From: Candidatus Jettenia ecosi
GTDB taxonomy: Bacteria; Planctomycetota; Brocadiia; Brocadiales; Brocadiaceae
DNA: 64,000 nt
Direction: 5' to 3'
Assembly (NCBI GenBank): GCA_005524015.1
Contig: SULG01000006.1
Location: forward strand, 1-64,000
Of this stretch, positions 46,291-53,099 are shown piece by piece; the first letter of the stretch is position 1; each line of letters starts with the position of its first letter. Below the pieces are notes generated by a model. It ran no database searches, had not been told where the DNA came from, and saw only the letters and a program-made list of their open reading frames with translations. The position numbers and the translations under genes are program-made.

Positions 46291-46458
46291 CACATGCATC
46301 AAGCTAAACGCTACCCGACTTACCCGCCATGTTCCCAAACAGAGTTTGGGGACAAGCTACTCTACAAGCTACAAGAATCATCATAGGCCGAAGGGCTGGA
46401 AGTCTATAGCCAGGGAAGAAGGTTCCCCGGATACAAAAATCCTTAGCTTGATGCATAT
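46291..46458. mobile_element. MITE family A copy 4 (168 bp)
   Basis: CACATGCATCAAGCTAA at the left and TTAGCTTGATGCATAT at the right. Flanks AGGGCATAGGGC and GGAGCATAGGAT agree at 8 of 12 positions, consistent with a worn 12-bp duplication that includes the malQ stop. The interior (GCTACCCGACTT, TTCCCAAACAGAGTTTGGGG, CCGAAGGGCTGGAAGTCTAT) matches copy 5 at 52203 in the opposite orientation. Confidence 0.85.
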
Positions 46459-46589
46459 GGAGCATAGGATAGAGGAAATTCTCATTTCATCGGTTACTAA
46501 ATATTTTTTTATTATAGTTAAAGCTCAGGCAAAAGTCTTCCGCTTCCTACACCAGGTAATTTTATTTTGATAAAATGTGGTGATTAATG

Positions 46590-46870
46590 TCGGAAGTTGT
46601 CCAAAAGGTTATTTTCTCGCAGTCATTGAGAGCAAGCCAAAGCCCAGAGCAAAGCAAAGAAGAGGTAATTCCTCTTGATCCCCCTTTAGAAAAGGGGGAG
46701 GCATGTGAGTGTTTTGAAAAGGAAAGGTTTGGGAAGCTCTGTCAAAGGGGAGATACAGGAATTGTTAATTCTTTTTCCTTTTCAAAACGAAAGAAATCCC
46801 TACATTTCCCCCTTTTTTAAAGGGGGATTAAGATGCTTCAGTCGCTCCTCCTTCGCAATGATAGATATTA
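46590..46870. repeat. Poly-C/poly-G hairpin repeat
   Basis: ATCCCCCTTTAGAAAAGGGG (46678) and TTTCCCCCTTTTTTAAAGGG (46807) modules with inverted GTTTTGAAAAGGAAAG/CTTTTCAAAAC between. Outer text AGTCATTGAGAGCAAGCC faces GCTCCTCCTTCGCAATGATA. Short frames across it have low-complexity products and are not called. Confidence 0.6.
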
Positions 46871-46977
46871 TAGGAATGTTAAAACAACATGTCGCTTTAT
46901 TTTTGAGATCATGATAGTACAAAAATACCCTAAGATTCAGAAGTGGTAACAGATAAAGTGAAGATGGTCTCTATTTC

Positions 46978-47180
46978 AAGCCCGAAGGGCTGTCATGATT
47001 ATAGATACTGAATAACCGCGAAATCAATAACCCTGAAGGGGTGAAATAATTATCAGAAAACAACGGCAAATTTCCAAACAATGACAGGTATACACGGGTT
47101 TTCCATGCCACCTCTTCGGGGTTCAAACCCTTTCTTCTGCTCTTTTGCTATAATCATACCATCCCTTCGGGATTATGAGA
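46978..47180. repeat. CCCCGAAGGGGTGA repeat family copy 3
   Basis: AGCCCGAAGGGCTGTCATGA, CCCTGAAGGGGTGAAATAAT, ACCTCTTCGGGGTTCAAACC and CATCCCTTCGGGATTATGAG occur in the same order as at 26530-26735. 47181-47456 holds only the CAACAGTATCTTGAG repeat end (47345-47359). Confidence 0.75.
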
Positions 47181-47456
47181 CAAAAATACCTTAATACTCT
47201 ATCACTCCGTCTCTTTGGGATGAGGAAAAACTAAACTGATCTGTATTTTCCGGGAAATTTTACTCTGCTCTGTGACATTTTGTTTTGAGATTACTATACC
47301 TATTACCCTCTTAGACAGCCCTTATCCATAACCAACTTTACGATTCAACAGTATCTTGAGCCACTATGCACAGGTTTAGGGTGCTATTGGGATAATCTGA
47401 CGAGATTTTCCTAGGGTATTAGATAGCTTTGCCTATTCTCTGCCTATTCTCTCTAC

Positions 47457-47918
47457 TCAACCTCTTGTCTCTCCAGTCTTGGGATCGATATACAACTTGC
47501 TCTTCTTGCCGCCTTCGCGAAGTTCGGCTTCCCAAAGCCCCTCATCAAATTCGACATCCGTGATGACGCCCTGGTTGCGGTCTTCGAGCGACTGTACGAT
47601 CGCTGAGAGCGGTTTGGTGTTTGCCGGTGGTAATTCGTCATCGGAATTATCTGTCTTTCGACGCTCTTCCTTACCAGACTTTGGGTCTATGTAAAGTTTG
47701 AGGCAATCGGAACTCTTGCAAACCTTGATCTCCCACCATGAATCGTCGAAATCGACATCCGTAATGATTCCCAATTCCTGTCCCTCTACTGATTTGAGGA
47801 TTGACGAGAGTGGTTTGCTGTCCGGCGGCGGAAGCTCATCTGCTCCAGCTATTGCTATCGTGGCAAGGAGCGCACTGACTACTAATAATAAAGACCTTAT
47901 GCGTGTACTTTTTTTCAT
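47457..47918 (-). CDS. Exported tandem PepSY-like protein
   Basis: A 153-residue exported protein: signal peptide (about 1-26, MKKSTRIRSLLLVVSALLAT), then two homologous ~60-residue units, DELPPPDSKPLSSILKSVE and DELPPANTKPLSAIVQSLE, each continuing to WE..., KLYIDPKSGK/KLYIDPKTGE. This is the PepSY-like fold, often found in periplasmic inhibitors or metal/peptide binding proteins. ATG 47918 follows GGAGGAAATAACT; an ATG 15 bases further up overlaps that site. Codon use looks richer in G+C than its neighbours, which hints at recent transfer. It stands alone between repeats. Confidence 0.8.
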   Translation of the reverse strand: MKKSTRIRSLLLVVSALLATIAIAGADELPPPDSKPLSSILKSVEGQELGIITDVDFDDSWWEIKVCKSSDCLKLYIDPKSGKEERRKTDNSDDELPPANTKPLSAIVQSLEDRNQGVITDVEFDEGLWEAELREGGKKSKLYIDPKTGETRG

Positions 47919-48155
47919 AGTTATTTCCTCCATTTCTCTAAATGATGTTTTGGTAGTGCAATAAGAAAGTAAAATGTCCTGGTTGTTTTCACGCTGGAGA
48001 AGACCCTAATTGCTTATACATAATACACAAGGGTAAGCATTTGCCGGTTGTGGAATAAGCACGTCTTCATATGAGATTGTAAACCAGAATATATCATAAT
48101 TCTGATGAATCTATCTGTAGTATAGTAATATATTCTGAACAAGCCAGATATAAAT

Positions 48156-48587
48156 TTATATTACGGCCATTTTTTCTCGGTACTCTTCAACAGGATGAGG
48201 TCCTGCCAGTTCTTGTCTGTAATCCCGTCATTCCTTATCGATGATTCTTTCAATAACCTCCTGGCTTGGAACGCCTCCTGCATTCAGTGTTTCCTTCGGG
48301 TCTGTTGTATTCTTGTTGGCATATCTTCTTACATTATCAAAAGGATGACGATGTTCCAGCGCTGTTGGTCTCCCCACGGTTATTTCTGTATATTGTTTCG
48401 TTACCGATGATGCTTCCTTTCCCATGGTAAGTTTCATAAGATTTGCATAACGGTAGAGATGATCAAAATCCTTCAGGAGTCCAAAATCAAATCTTAATTT
48501 TTTAACTGCTAAATTTGCAGTTTTGTAACTTATTAATAAATAAAGACTTATAAATAGGTGCGGAAAGTGGGGTATTCCTATAATAAT
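48156..48587 (-). pseudogene. Decayed gene fragment with an internal TGA
   Basis: On the minus strand one frame reads ...VKKLRFDFGLLKDFDHLYRY, ANLMKLTMGKEASSV, HRHPFDNVRRYANK, ...VIERIIDKE, then TGA (48228-48230), then continues in the same frame as RDYRQELAGPHPVEEYREKM to TAA at 48156. The acidic/aromatic pattern is like a ferritin-like helical protein, but I am not sure of the family. There is no good start: the frame only opens from TAA at 48588 and the first residues look like non-coding sequence. A 5'-truncated pseudogene with a nonsense change (probably TGG to TGA) explains this best. Confidence 0.6.
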
Positions 48588-48816
48588 TTAGAATAAAAAA
48601 AGATTATAAACGTTATCGTACGATACGAAATTTAATAAAAATGATGCTGGTAAAATACTAATGAACCCATGTGGCATGACACAGGAATGTGACATACCAC
48701 GCTGTGACATGATACAGGAAAAATACGTTATTTTTTATGAAGGAAATAAGCCTTAGAGACTATCTGAAAAGATAAAACGGAATGGATTCGCTAAAAAGAT
48801 ACTTGCTTTATAAAAG
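48588..48816. other. Short gap with paired GTGxCATGAxACAGGAA motifs
   Basis: GTGGCATGACACAGGAA and GTGACATGATACAGGAA are direct repeats about 36 bases apart near 48671-48722. Nothing else is recognised. 47919-48155 is also empty apart from A+T-rich sequence. Confidence 0.4.
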
Positions 48817-49632
48817 CTATATTGCTTCTAATTCGGCTTTTAATGTTTCGGCGGAATGGATACGATTATTAGGGTCTTCTTCCAATAGTCCTAAAATAAT
48901 TCTGTTTAATTTATCCGGAACAGTTTCGTTGATTTTTTTGGGGGGGATATTTGCCTCTTGCCATAATTTTCGTGTTAAAACCTGATAAAGAATCAGGCCG
49001 ATAGAATAAAGGTCGGAAGTTGGATTCAGTTGGATTTTTTGCAGCACAGATTTTTCGTTTTCGCCATCAGTGAGATTCCGTAATAATCGGATCATCTGTT
49101 TTTGTTCTGGTGAGGCATATTCCTTGCTCATACCACAAATAATTTCACCTGTTTTTATAGTACATTCCAGATCTATCAGCGCTACCGTACCAGTACAAGG
49201 ATTCAGAATGAGATGGCCCGGTTTGATATCCGAATGAATATATCCTTTGGAATGGATGTGCTGTAAGGGTAATGTAGCGCAGGAAAAATATTGAATCACG
49301 TGTCCGATTTCACGTTGGTCCGGCAAATCTTTTTTCCGGTAATATTCAACGATGTCTTCCCCCTCGAAATGCGTCATAATAAGGTAGTTTTGGGCTATCA
49401 CCGATTTACCATCCTTATACATGATATCATTTCCCTCTTTGTATCTCCCAGGTATTTGAGGATGTGAGAAGAGTGAGAGGATCTTATACTCTCTCGAATA
49501 GTTGTTGGCAGGGGAGTATTTCATGCCCCATTGGTTTGTTTTAAATTCAGAATTACAGAGGGTGGCATAATTTGCCCGATGCCCTGGTGCAATCTTAAAT
49601 TCACGAAAGTGATACTGGCTGATAGAATACAC
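48817..49632 (-). CDS. Divergent serine/threonine protein kinase-like protein
   Basis: A 271-residue kinase-fold protein. The C lobe is clear: HSKGYIHSDIKPGHLIL corresponds to HRDxKPxN, VALIDLECTIKTG to the DFG segment, SKEYASPEQ to the APE segment, and SDLYSIGLILYQVL to DxWSxG. Three catalytic positions differ: Arg of HRD is Ser, the Mg-binding Asn is His, and DFG is DLE. The glycine-rich loop is not recognisable. It may be an atypical kinase or a pseudokinase. A C7A7 tract on the coding strand (48933-48946) is a possible slippage point. TTAACCC/GGGTTAA arms (49635-49669) lie just before the start. Confidence 0.75.
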   Translation of the reverse strand: MYSISQYHFREFKIAPGHRANYATLCNSEFKTNQWGMKYSPANNYSREYKILSLFSHPQIPGRYKEGNDIMYKDGKSVIAQNYLIMTHFEGEDIVEYYRKKDLPDQREIGHVIQYFSCATLPLQHIHSKGYIHSDIKPGHLILNPCTGTVALIDLECTIKTGEIICGMSKEYASPEQKQMIRLLRNLTDGENEKSVLQKIQLNPTSDLYSIGLILYQVLTRKLWQEANIPPKKINETVPDKLNRIILGLLEEDPNNRIHSAETLKAELEAI

Positions 49633-49634
49633 GT

Positions 49635-49669
49635 TTAACCCTATACTTGAATTAAATTTCAGGGGTTAA
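49635..49669 (-). promoter_or_regulatory. Inverted repeat immediately upstream of the kinase-like gene
   Basis: TTAACCC (49635-49641) and GGGTTAA (49663-49669) face each other across 21 bases, two bases before the start codon. It could be an operator or leader hairpin; no further support. Confidence 0.3.
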
Positions 49670-49878
49670 TTCAGATGCTTCATTGCTAGTATACCGGTAA
49701 CTTCGGGTAAAGTAAACGAGAAATTATTGAGAGATTTTAAGAGAATTGTTTCATCGGGAATCTTACATAAGGAGAGGCCATGCGGTATATCTCCGCCCGG
49801 CCGTGGAGTGAAGCGTCAGGGTTATTGGGCGCTTCATGGCCTGGGTTGGCCAACAGTGTGTTTTTATTACCGCACAAT

Positions 49879-50107
49879 TATAGTATTTCAATAACGAAAC
49901 CGAACATATCCTCAACAGAGGAAAGACTACGCCGCCAGTCATTGCGAGGGTCTTGTCCGAAGCAATCTCTTCTGAAACTTGTAAAGGATTGCTTCGGACA
50001 AGACCCTCGCAATGACATGTTGAGAGATTCCGTAACGTTCCCTATACCAGCATACAACCAAAGACTCGTGCACCACATTTTGTTCGGTTTCATCTATTGG
50101 ATGCTGC
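49879..50107. mobile_element. MITE family D copy 2 (229 bp)
   Basis: Outer ends TATAGTATTTCAATAACGAA and TTCGGTTTCATCTATTGGAT are imperfect inverted repeats. The inner palindrome GTCATTGCGAGGGTCTTGTC...AAGCAATC is mirrored at 49988-50016. Left text CCTCAACAGAGGAAAGACTA and right text CATACAACCAAAGA match copy 3 at 60812. Confidence 0.85.
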
Positions 50108-50185
50108 AACACCATCTCACGGGGTATTCGATGCCATATTCCATTCAGCATAGGGGTGTCCCGTCGTCAGAATGAACCATACAAG

Positions 50186-50353
50186 TTATTGTTTGCTTTT
50201 CTTTTGCTCTTGTAGGGTATGTTGTATGTTTTGCACAACTTTCTCTGGCGTCGTTCCGGCCGCTTTTGCTGCTTTTTCAATATCCTCCATGGTAATATTA
50301 TCTTTGTTCCCCATATCAGCACTTGCCGCTCCACAACCACAACTCATACACAT
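50186..50353 (-). CDS. 55-aa small protein with Cys-rich N terminus
   Basis: A short gene with an almost ideal ribosome site (AAAGGAGGTGAT, 5 bases before ATG 50353). The product starts MCMSCGCGAASADMG, a CxxCxC cluster, then a charged helical region (ITMEDIEKAAKAAGTTPEKV) and a Lys/Gln tail. The N terminus could hold a metal ion or cluster; the helix looks like a small DNA- or protein-contact segment. I do not know a function. It lies between a MITE and another MITE, with the sulfur-related ETHE1/rhodanese gene beyond. The opposite-strand frame over the same bases has no ribosome site. Confidence 0.75.
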   Translation of the reverse strand: MCMSCGCGAASADMGNKDNITMEDIEKAAKAAGTTPEKVVQNIQHTLQEQKKSKQ

Positions 50354-50417
50354 AGGTATCACCTCCTTTCTCTTGGAATTCTATAAATCCTGTCAAAAAT
50401 GAAAAATTTTCTACAAG

Positions 50418-50767
50418 CTAAGTACCTGACCATAAATTTTTGCACAATTTTTCAGGGTGTTTTCCATGAGATTTTGTATTGAAAGCCAAAAAATTTCAGA
50501 ACAGGCATCTGACAACAAATCTTTGTATAGTTTTCATTAATGAGCGAAACACATTTTCTTTACTTCCTTATGCAGGAAGCTTCGGGATCTCCATCTTGTT
50601 CCGACTTCCATCTTGTTCCCAAACCATGTCCTCATGTAAATGGGGAAGAGTTTGAGAACAAGGTGCTCCCGCTAAGATGCTCACAAGTCATTTGTACTGA
50701 ACTTGATGCGGAGAAAATGTCTTTCCCTGATAAACAGATGTACAAAAATTTGTGGTCTTGGTACTTA
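50418..50767. mobile_element. MITE family C copy 2, enlarged
   Basis: CTAAGTACCTGACCATAAAT at the left faces TTTGTGGTCTTGGTACTTA at the right (50749-50767), matching the ends of 26322-26483. The interior is longer and holds CATGTCCTCATGTAAATGGG and TTTGAGAACAAG, a module shared with family A copies. The right end overlaps the stop codon of the next gene. Confidence 0.75.
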
Positions 50768-52138
50768 TGTTACGATAGGGCAGCCGATAGCAGAGCATGC
50801 AGTCATTGAGCCCAGCCAATTTTCCACTTCTTCGAATCCATTCTTTTTTAAGAGCGAAGCAGCAATGGTAGCTCTTTTACCGGTGCTGCAAAATACGGTT
50901 AATGAGCGATGGTCTCTGGGAATTTTATCTAAATTGTCAGGCAGTTCACCTACATAAACATTGATAGCATTCGGCAAGTGGCCTTTTTCAAATTCTTCTT
51001 TACTCCGGACATCCAGAAGGGTGAGATCTTCTTTAGCTTTTATACGCCGTATAATTTCTCCTGCATAAACAGTAGGAATGCTTTCATACTTACGGCCGCT
51101 GATTTCCCATTTATGCACTCCGTTTTCAAGATAGCCGAAAATAATATCATAGCCGATTCGTATTAAATACCGTACAGCAGTTTCTACCTGATCGTACCCA
51201 TCAACAATTAATCCAATTGGCTTATCATACGGTAGAAACCAGCCGGCAAAAGAAGGAATCATTTCTAAAGGAATTGCAATACTACCGGGAATATACGCCC
51301 CTGCAAATGCCTCTGGACTGCGCACATCGAGTATGATCATTTCTTCGCTCATAGCCGCCTTATCAAATTCTTCAACGTTACCGGGTGCAGGTTTTGGTAA
51401 GTTTTTCAGTAAAGGCGCTCCTTCCTGATTTAGTCTATGCATTCTCTTAAAATAGGGCGGTTTATAATGATGTTCGTTAACTTTATGCCTGATAAACTCA
51501 TCGCGATTCTTCTGAAGGATGGGATTGTACTTGCGTTCATAGCCGAGGGTTGAAAAATCTCTCGATGCAATACCGGCGCCACATACAGATCCGGCGCCAT
51601 GTGCCGGATGAAGAATTACCTGGTCGCCCATCGGAAGGAGCTTTTTAAAAATGCTATCGTACAGGAGACCTGCAACCTCTTCAGGTTTATCCGGGAAAAA
51701 ATCAGTGCGCCCAACATCACCGATAAAAAGCGCGTCTCCGGTAAATACTGCTATCGGGTCTCTCGTGCTGAATCCTTTGTCGGCTAAAACGATTGAAATA
51801 CTATCATAGGTATGACCTGGCGTTTCAAGTATTCGAAGGATGCAATTTCCCAATGGAAAACAGTCGCCCTCAGATATAGGATTTCCGTATTGAAAAAGAA
51901 GATGTTTACTATGATAAATCTCAGCCCCGGTCTGGTGCGCTAATTCTTTTGAGCCGATAAGGTAATCTTCATTACGGTGTGTTTCGAAAATGTGGGTAAT
52001 TTGCGTATCGTGATGGTAAGCAATATCTCTGTAGATCTCATAATCACGGCGTGGGTCAATTACCGCTGCCTTACCTTTATCACCGATAATATACGATAGG
52101 TGTGCGAGCCCTTCTGAACGAATTGTTTCAAGGAACAT
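50765..52138 (-). CDS. ETHE1-like metallo-beta-lactamase + two rhodanese domains
   Basis: A 457-residue cytosolic fusion: MBL fold (1-250) then two rhodanese domains (about 265-355 and 365-455). The MBL part is closest to persulfide dioxygenases. The iron ligands expected by comparison with ETHE1 are kept (His in ETHRNED, His in TPGHTYDS, Asp in FTGDALF), but the second-site HxHxDH is H-R-N-E-D-Y. The first rhodanese lacks the catalytic Cys (LIVDGYD); the second has it (VFCSTGKRAT). It likely handles persulfide/thiosulfate sulfur. The stop codon TAA is formed by the end of a MITE, so the C terminus may be altered. DUF442 phosphatase-like gene lies upstream. Confidence 0.85.
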   Translation of the reverse strand: MFLETIRSEGLAHLSYIIGDKGKAAVIDPRRDYEIYRDIAYHHDTQITHIFETHRNEDYLIGSKELAHQTGAEIYHSKHLLFQYGNPISEGDCFPLGNCILRILETPGHTYDSISIVLADKGFSTRDPIAVFTGDALFIGDVGRTDFFPDKPEEVAGLLYDSIFKKLLPMGDQVILHPAHGAGSVCGAGIASRDFSTLGYERKYNPILQKNRDEFIRHKVNEHHYKPPYFKRMHRLNQEGAPLLKNLPKPAPGNVEEFDKAAMSEEMIILDVRSPEAFAGAYIPGSIAIPLEMIPSFAGWFLPYDKPIGLIVDGYDQVETAVRYLIRIGYDIIFGYLENGVHKWEISGRKYESIPTVYAGEIIRRIKAKEDLTLLDVRSKEEFEKGHLPNAINVYVGELPDNLDKIPRDHRSLTVFCSTGKRATIAASLLKKNGFEEVENWLGSMTACSAIGCPIVT

Positions 52139-52202
52139 TGTTATGTCCTTTCCTTATTGAAAAATAAATCTCTTGAGTAATCTGCAGGGCGAGGCTTTAG
52201 CC

Positions 52203-52366
52203 CATATGCATCAAGCTAAGGTTTTGGGATGACCTCTATAGACTTCCAGCCCTTCGGTCCTATGATGGTTCTTGTGGCTTGTAGTAGCTTATCCCAAACT
52301 CTATTAGTAGCTTGTTCCCAAACTTTGTTTGGGAACAAGTCGGGTAGCGTTTAGCTTGATGCATAT
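52203..52366. mobile_element. MITE family A copy 5 (164 bp)
   Basis: CATATGCATCAAGCTAA and TTAGCTTGATGCATAT are a perfect inverted repeat. Flanks GAGGCTTTAGCC (52191-52202) and GAGGCTTTAACC (52367-52378) are a 12-bp duplication with one mismatch. The target is the GGGCGAGGCTTTAGCC dispersed repeat, split by the insertion. The interior is an inverted copy of 46291-46458. Confidence 0.92.
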
Positions 52367-52462
52367 GAGGCTTTAACCTTGCCCTATGTTGGCTCTGTTT
52401 TTTTCAGGAATTGTTGGCTGTTGTATGAAAAAAGTAATTTTATCTTGTATAAAATTATCCCA

Positions 52463-52927
52463 TTACCTCTTGCCTGCCATGGTATTTTGGTTGATGTAGT
52501 TTATAAAAAATTCTTTTAAGCCAGGCACATTGCACTCAAAACCCATTGATTCGGCTTTCTGAAGCGCTTCCTCACCTGTCAGTCCCTCTTTTAAGGCTAA
52601 ATATATCATGGCCAGCGCTCCGGAACGTTTTCCTGTGTGACAGTGAATAAATATCGGTTTCGGTAAATGTTCGGTCTCAGAGCGGAATTGATCAACCTGT
52701 TCTGACTTAGGTCCTTCTTTTGGAGATATGGGAATATTCAGATATTCCATACCTGATTCCCGAACAAATTCTCCTTCTTCCTGAGGTGAAAAAGGCATAT
52801 CTTCTTCTTCTGAGGCACGGAGGTTAACCACCGATTTAAATCCCTGCTGAGGTAATTTTTTAATCTCCTCTTGTGATGGCTGCCTTGAGGATGTGATATC
52901 TTCGCTGATTTTCATCTGATCTTTCAT
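52463..52927 (-). CDS. DUF442 / beta-lactamase-hydrolase-like (Blh) phosphatase-fold protein
   Basis: A 154-residue dual-specificity-phosphatase-fold protein. The P-loop IHCHTGKRSGALA has the C-x2-G-x-R-S spacing of DUF442 proteins, and the N-terminal ISRQPSQEEIKKLPQQGFKSVVNLR matches the family. Such domains often sit with or fused to ETHE1-type and rhodanese proteins in sulfide-responsive loci, and the MBL-rhodanese gene is 324 bases downstream here. AAAGGAG precedes ATG 52927. The physiological substrate is unknown. A 79-bp structured repeat lies 84 bases upstream. Confidence 0.85.
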   Translation of the reverse strand: MKDQMKISEDITSSRQPSQEEIKKLPQQGFKSVVNLRASEEEDMPFSPQEEGEFVRESGMEYLNIPISPKEGPKSEQVDQFRSETEHLPKPIFIHCHTGKRSGALAMIYLALKEGLTGEEALQKAESMGFECNVPGLKEFFINYINQNTMAGKR

Positions 52928-53010
52928 AAAAAATCTCCTTTTTTGTTATCAATGCGTTCTTAATTCATAAAAATACGCATCAGTAAATTTTAATTATACT
53001 AAGAAAATAG

Positions 53011-53089
53011 GGTGGAGGCCGGAAAGGAGGGGAATCAATTTTCCGGTGGCATGACCCCTGATGGCAATTGATTATTTCAGACCTCCACC
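53011..53089 (-). repeat. Structured GGTGGAGGCC element, copy 1
   Basis: GGTGGAGGCCGGAAAGGAGG and GGGAATCAATT at the left pair with CAATTGATTATTTCAGACCTCCACC (given in parts) at the right; the loop differs from the other two copies. It lies 11 bases after the stop of the di-heme gene 53100. There is no T run on the minus strand, so it is not a simple terminator. Confidence 0.75.
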
Positions 53090-53099
53090 GCGCTATTTT

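Noticed and set aside
46590..46914. Plus-strand frames of 69-77 codons in the malQ-PepSY gap
   Set aside because: They are translations of poly-C/poly-G hairpin repeats (PPLEKGE, FFKGGLR type) seen at many intergenic sites.
50172..50402. Plus-strand frame of 76 codons opposite the small Cys-rich gene
   Set aside because: No ribosome site and low-complexity product, while the minus strand has an excellent ribosome site and a coherent small protein.
53011..53089. Structured GGTGGAGGCC element as a plain intrinsic terminator
   Set aside because: No T run follows any of the three copies on the gene strand, and arms are long with conserved inner text, so simple termination does not explain it.
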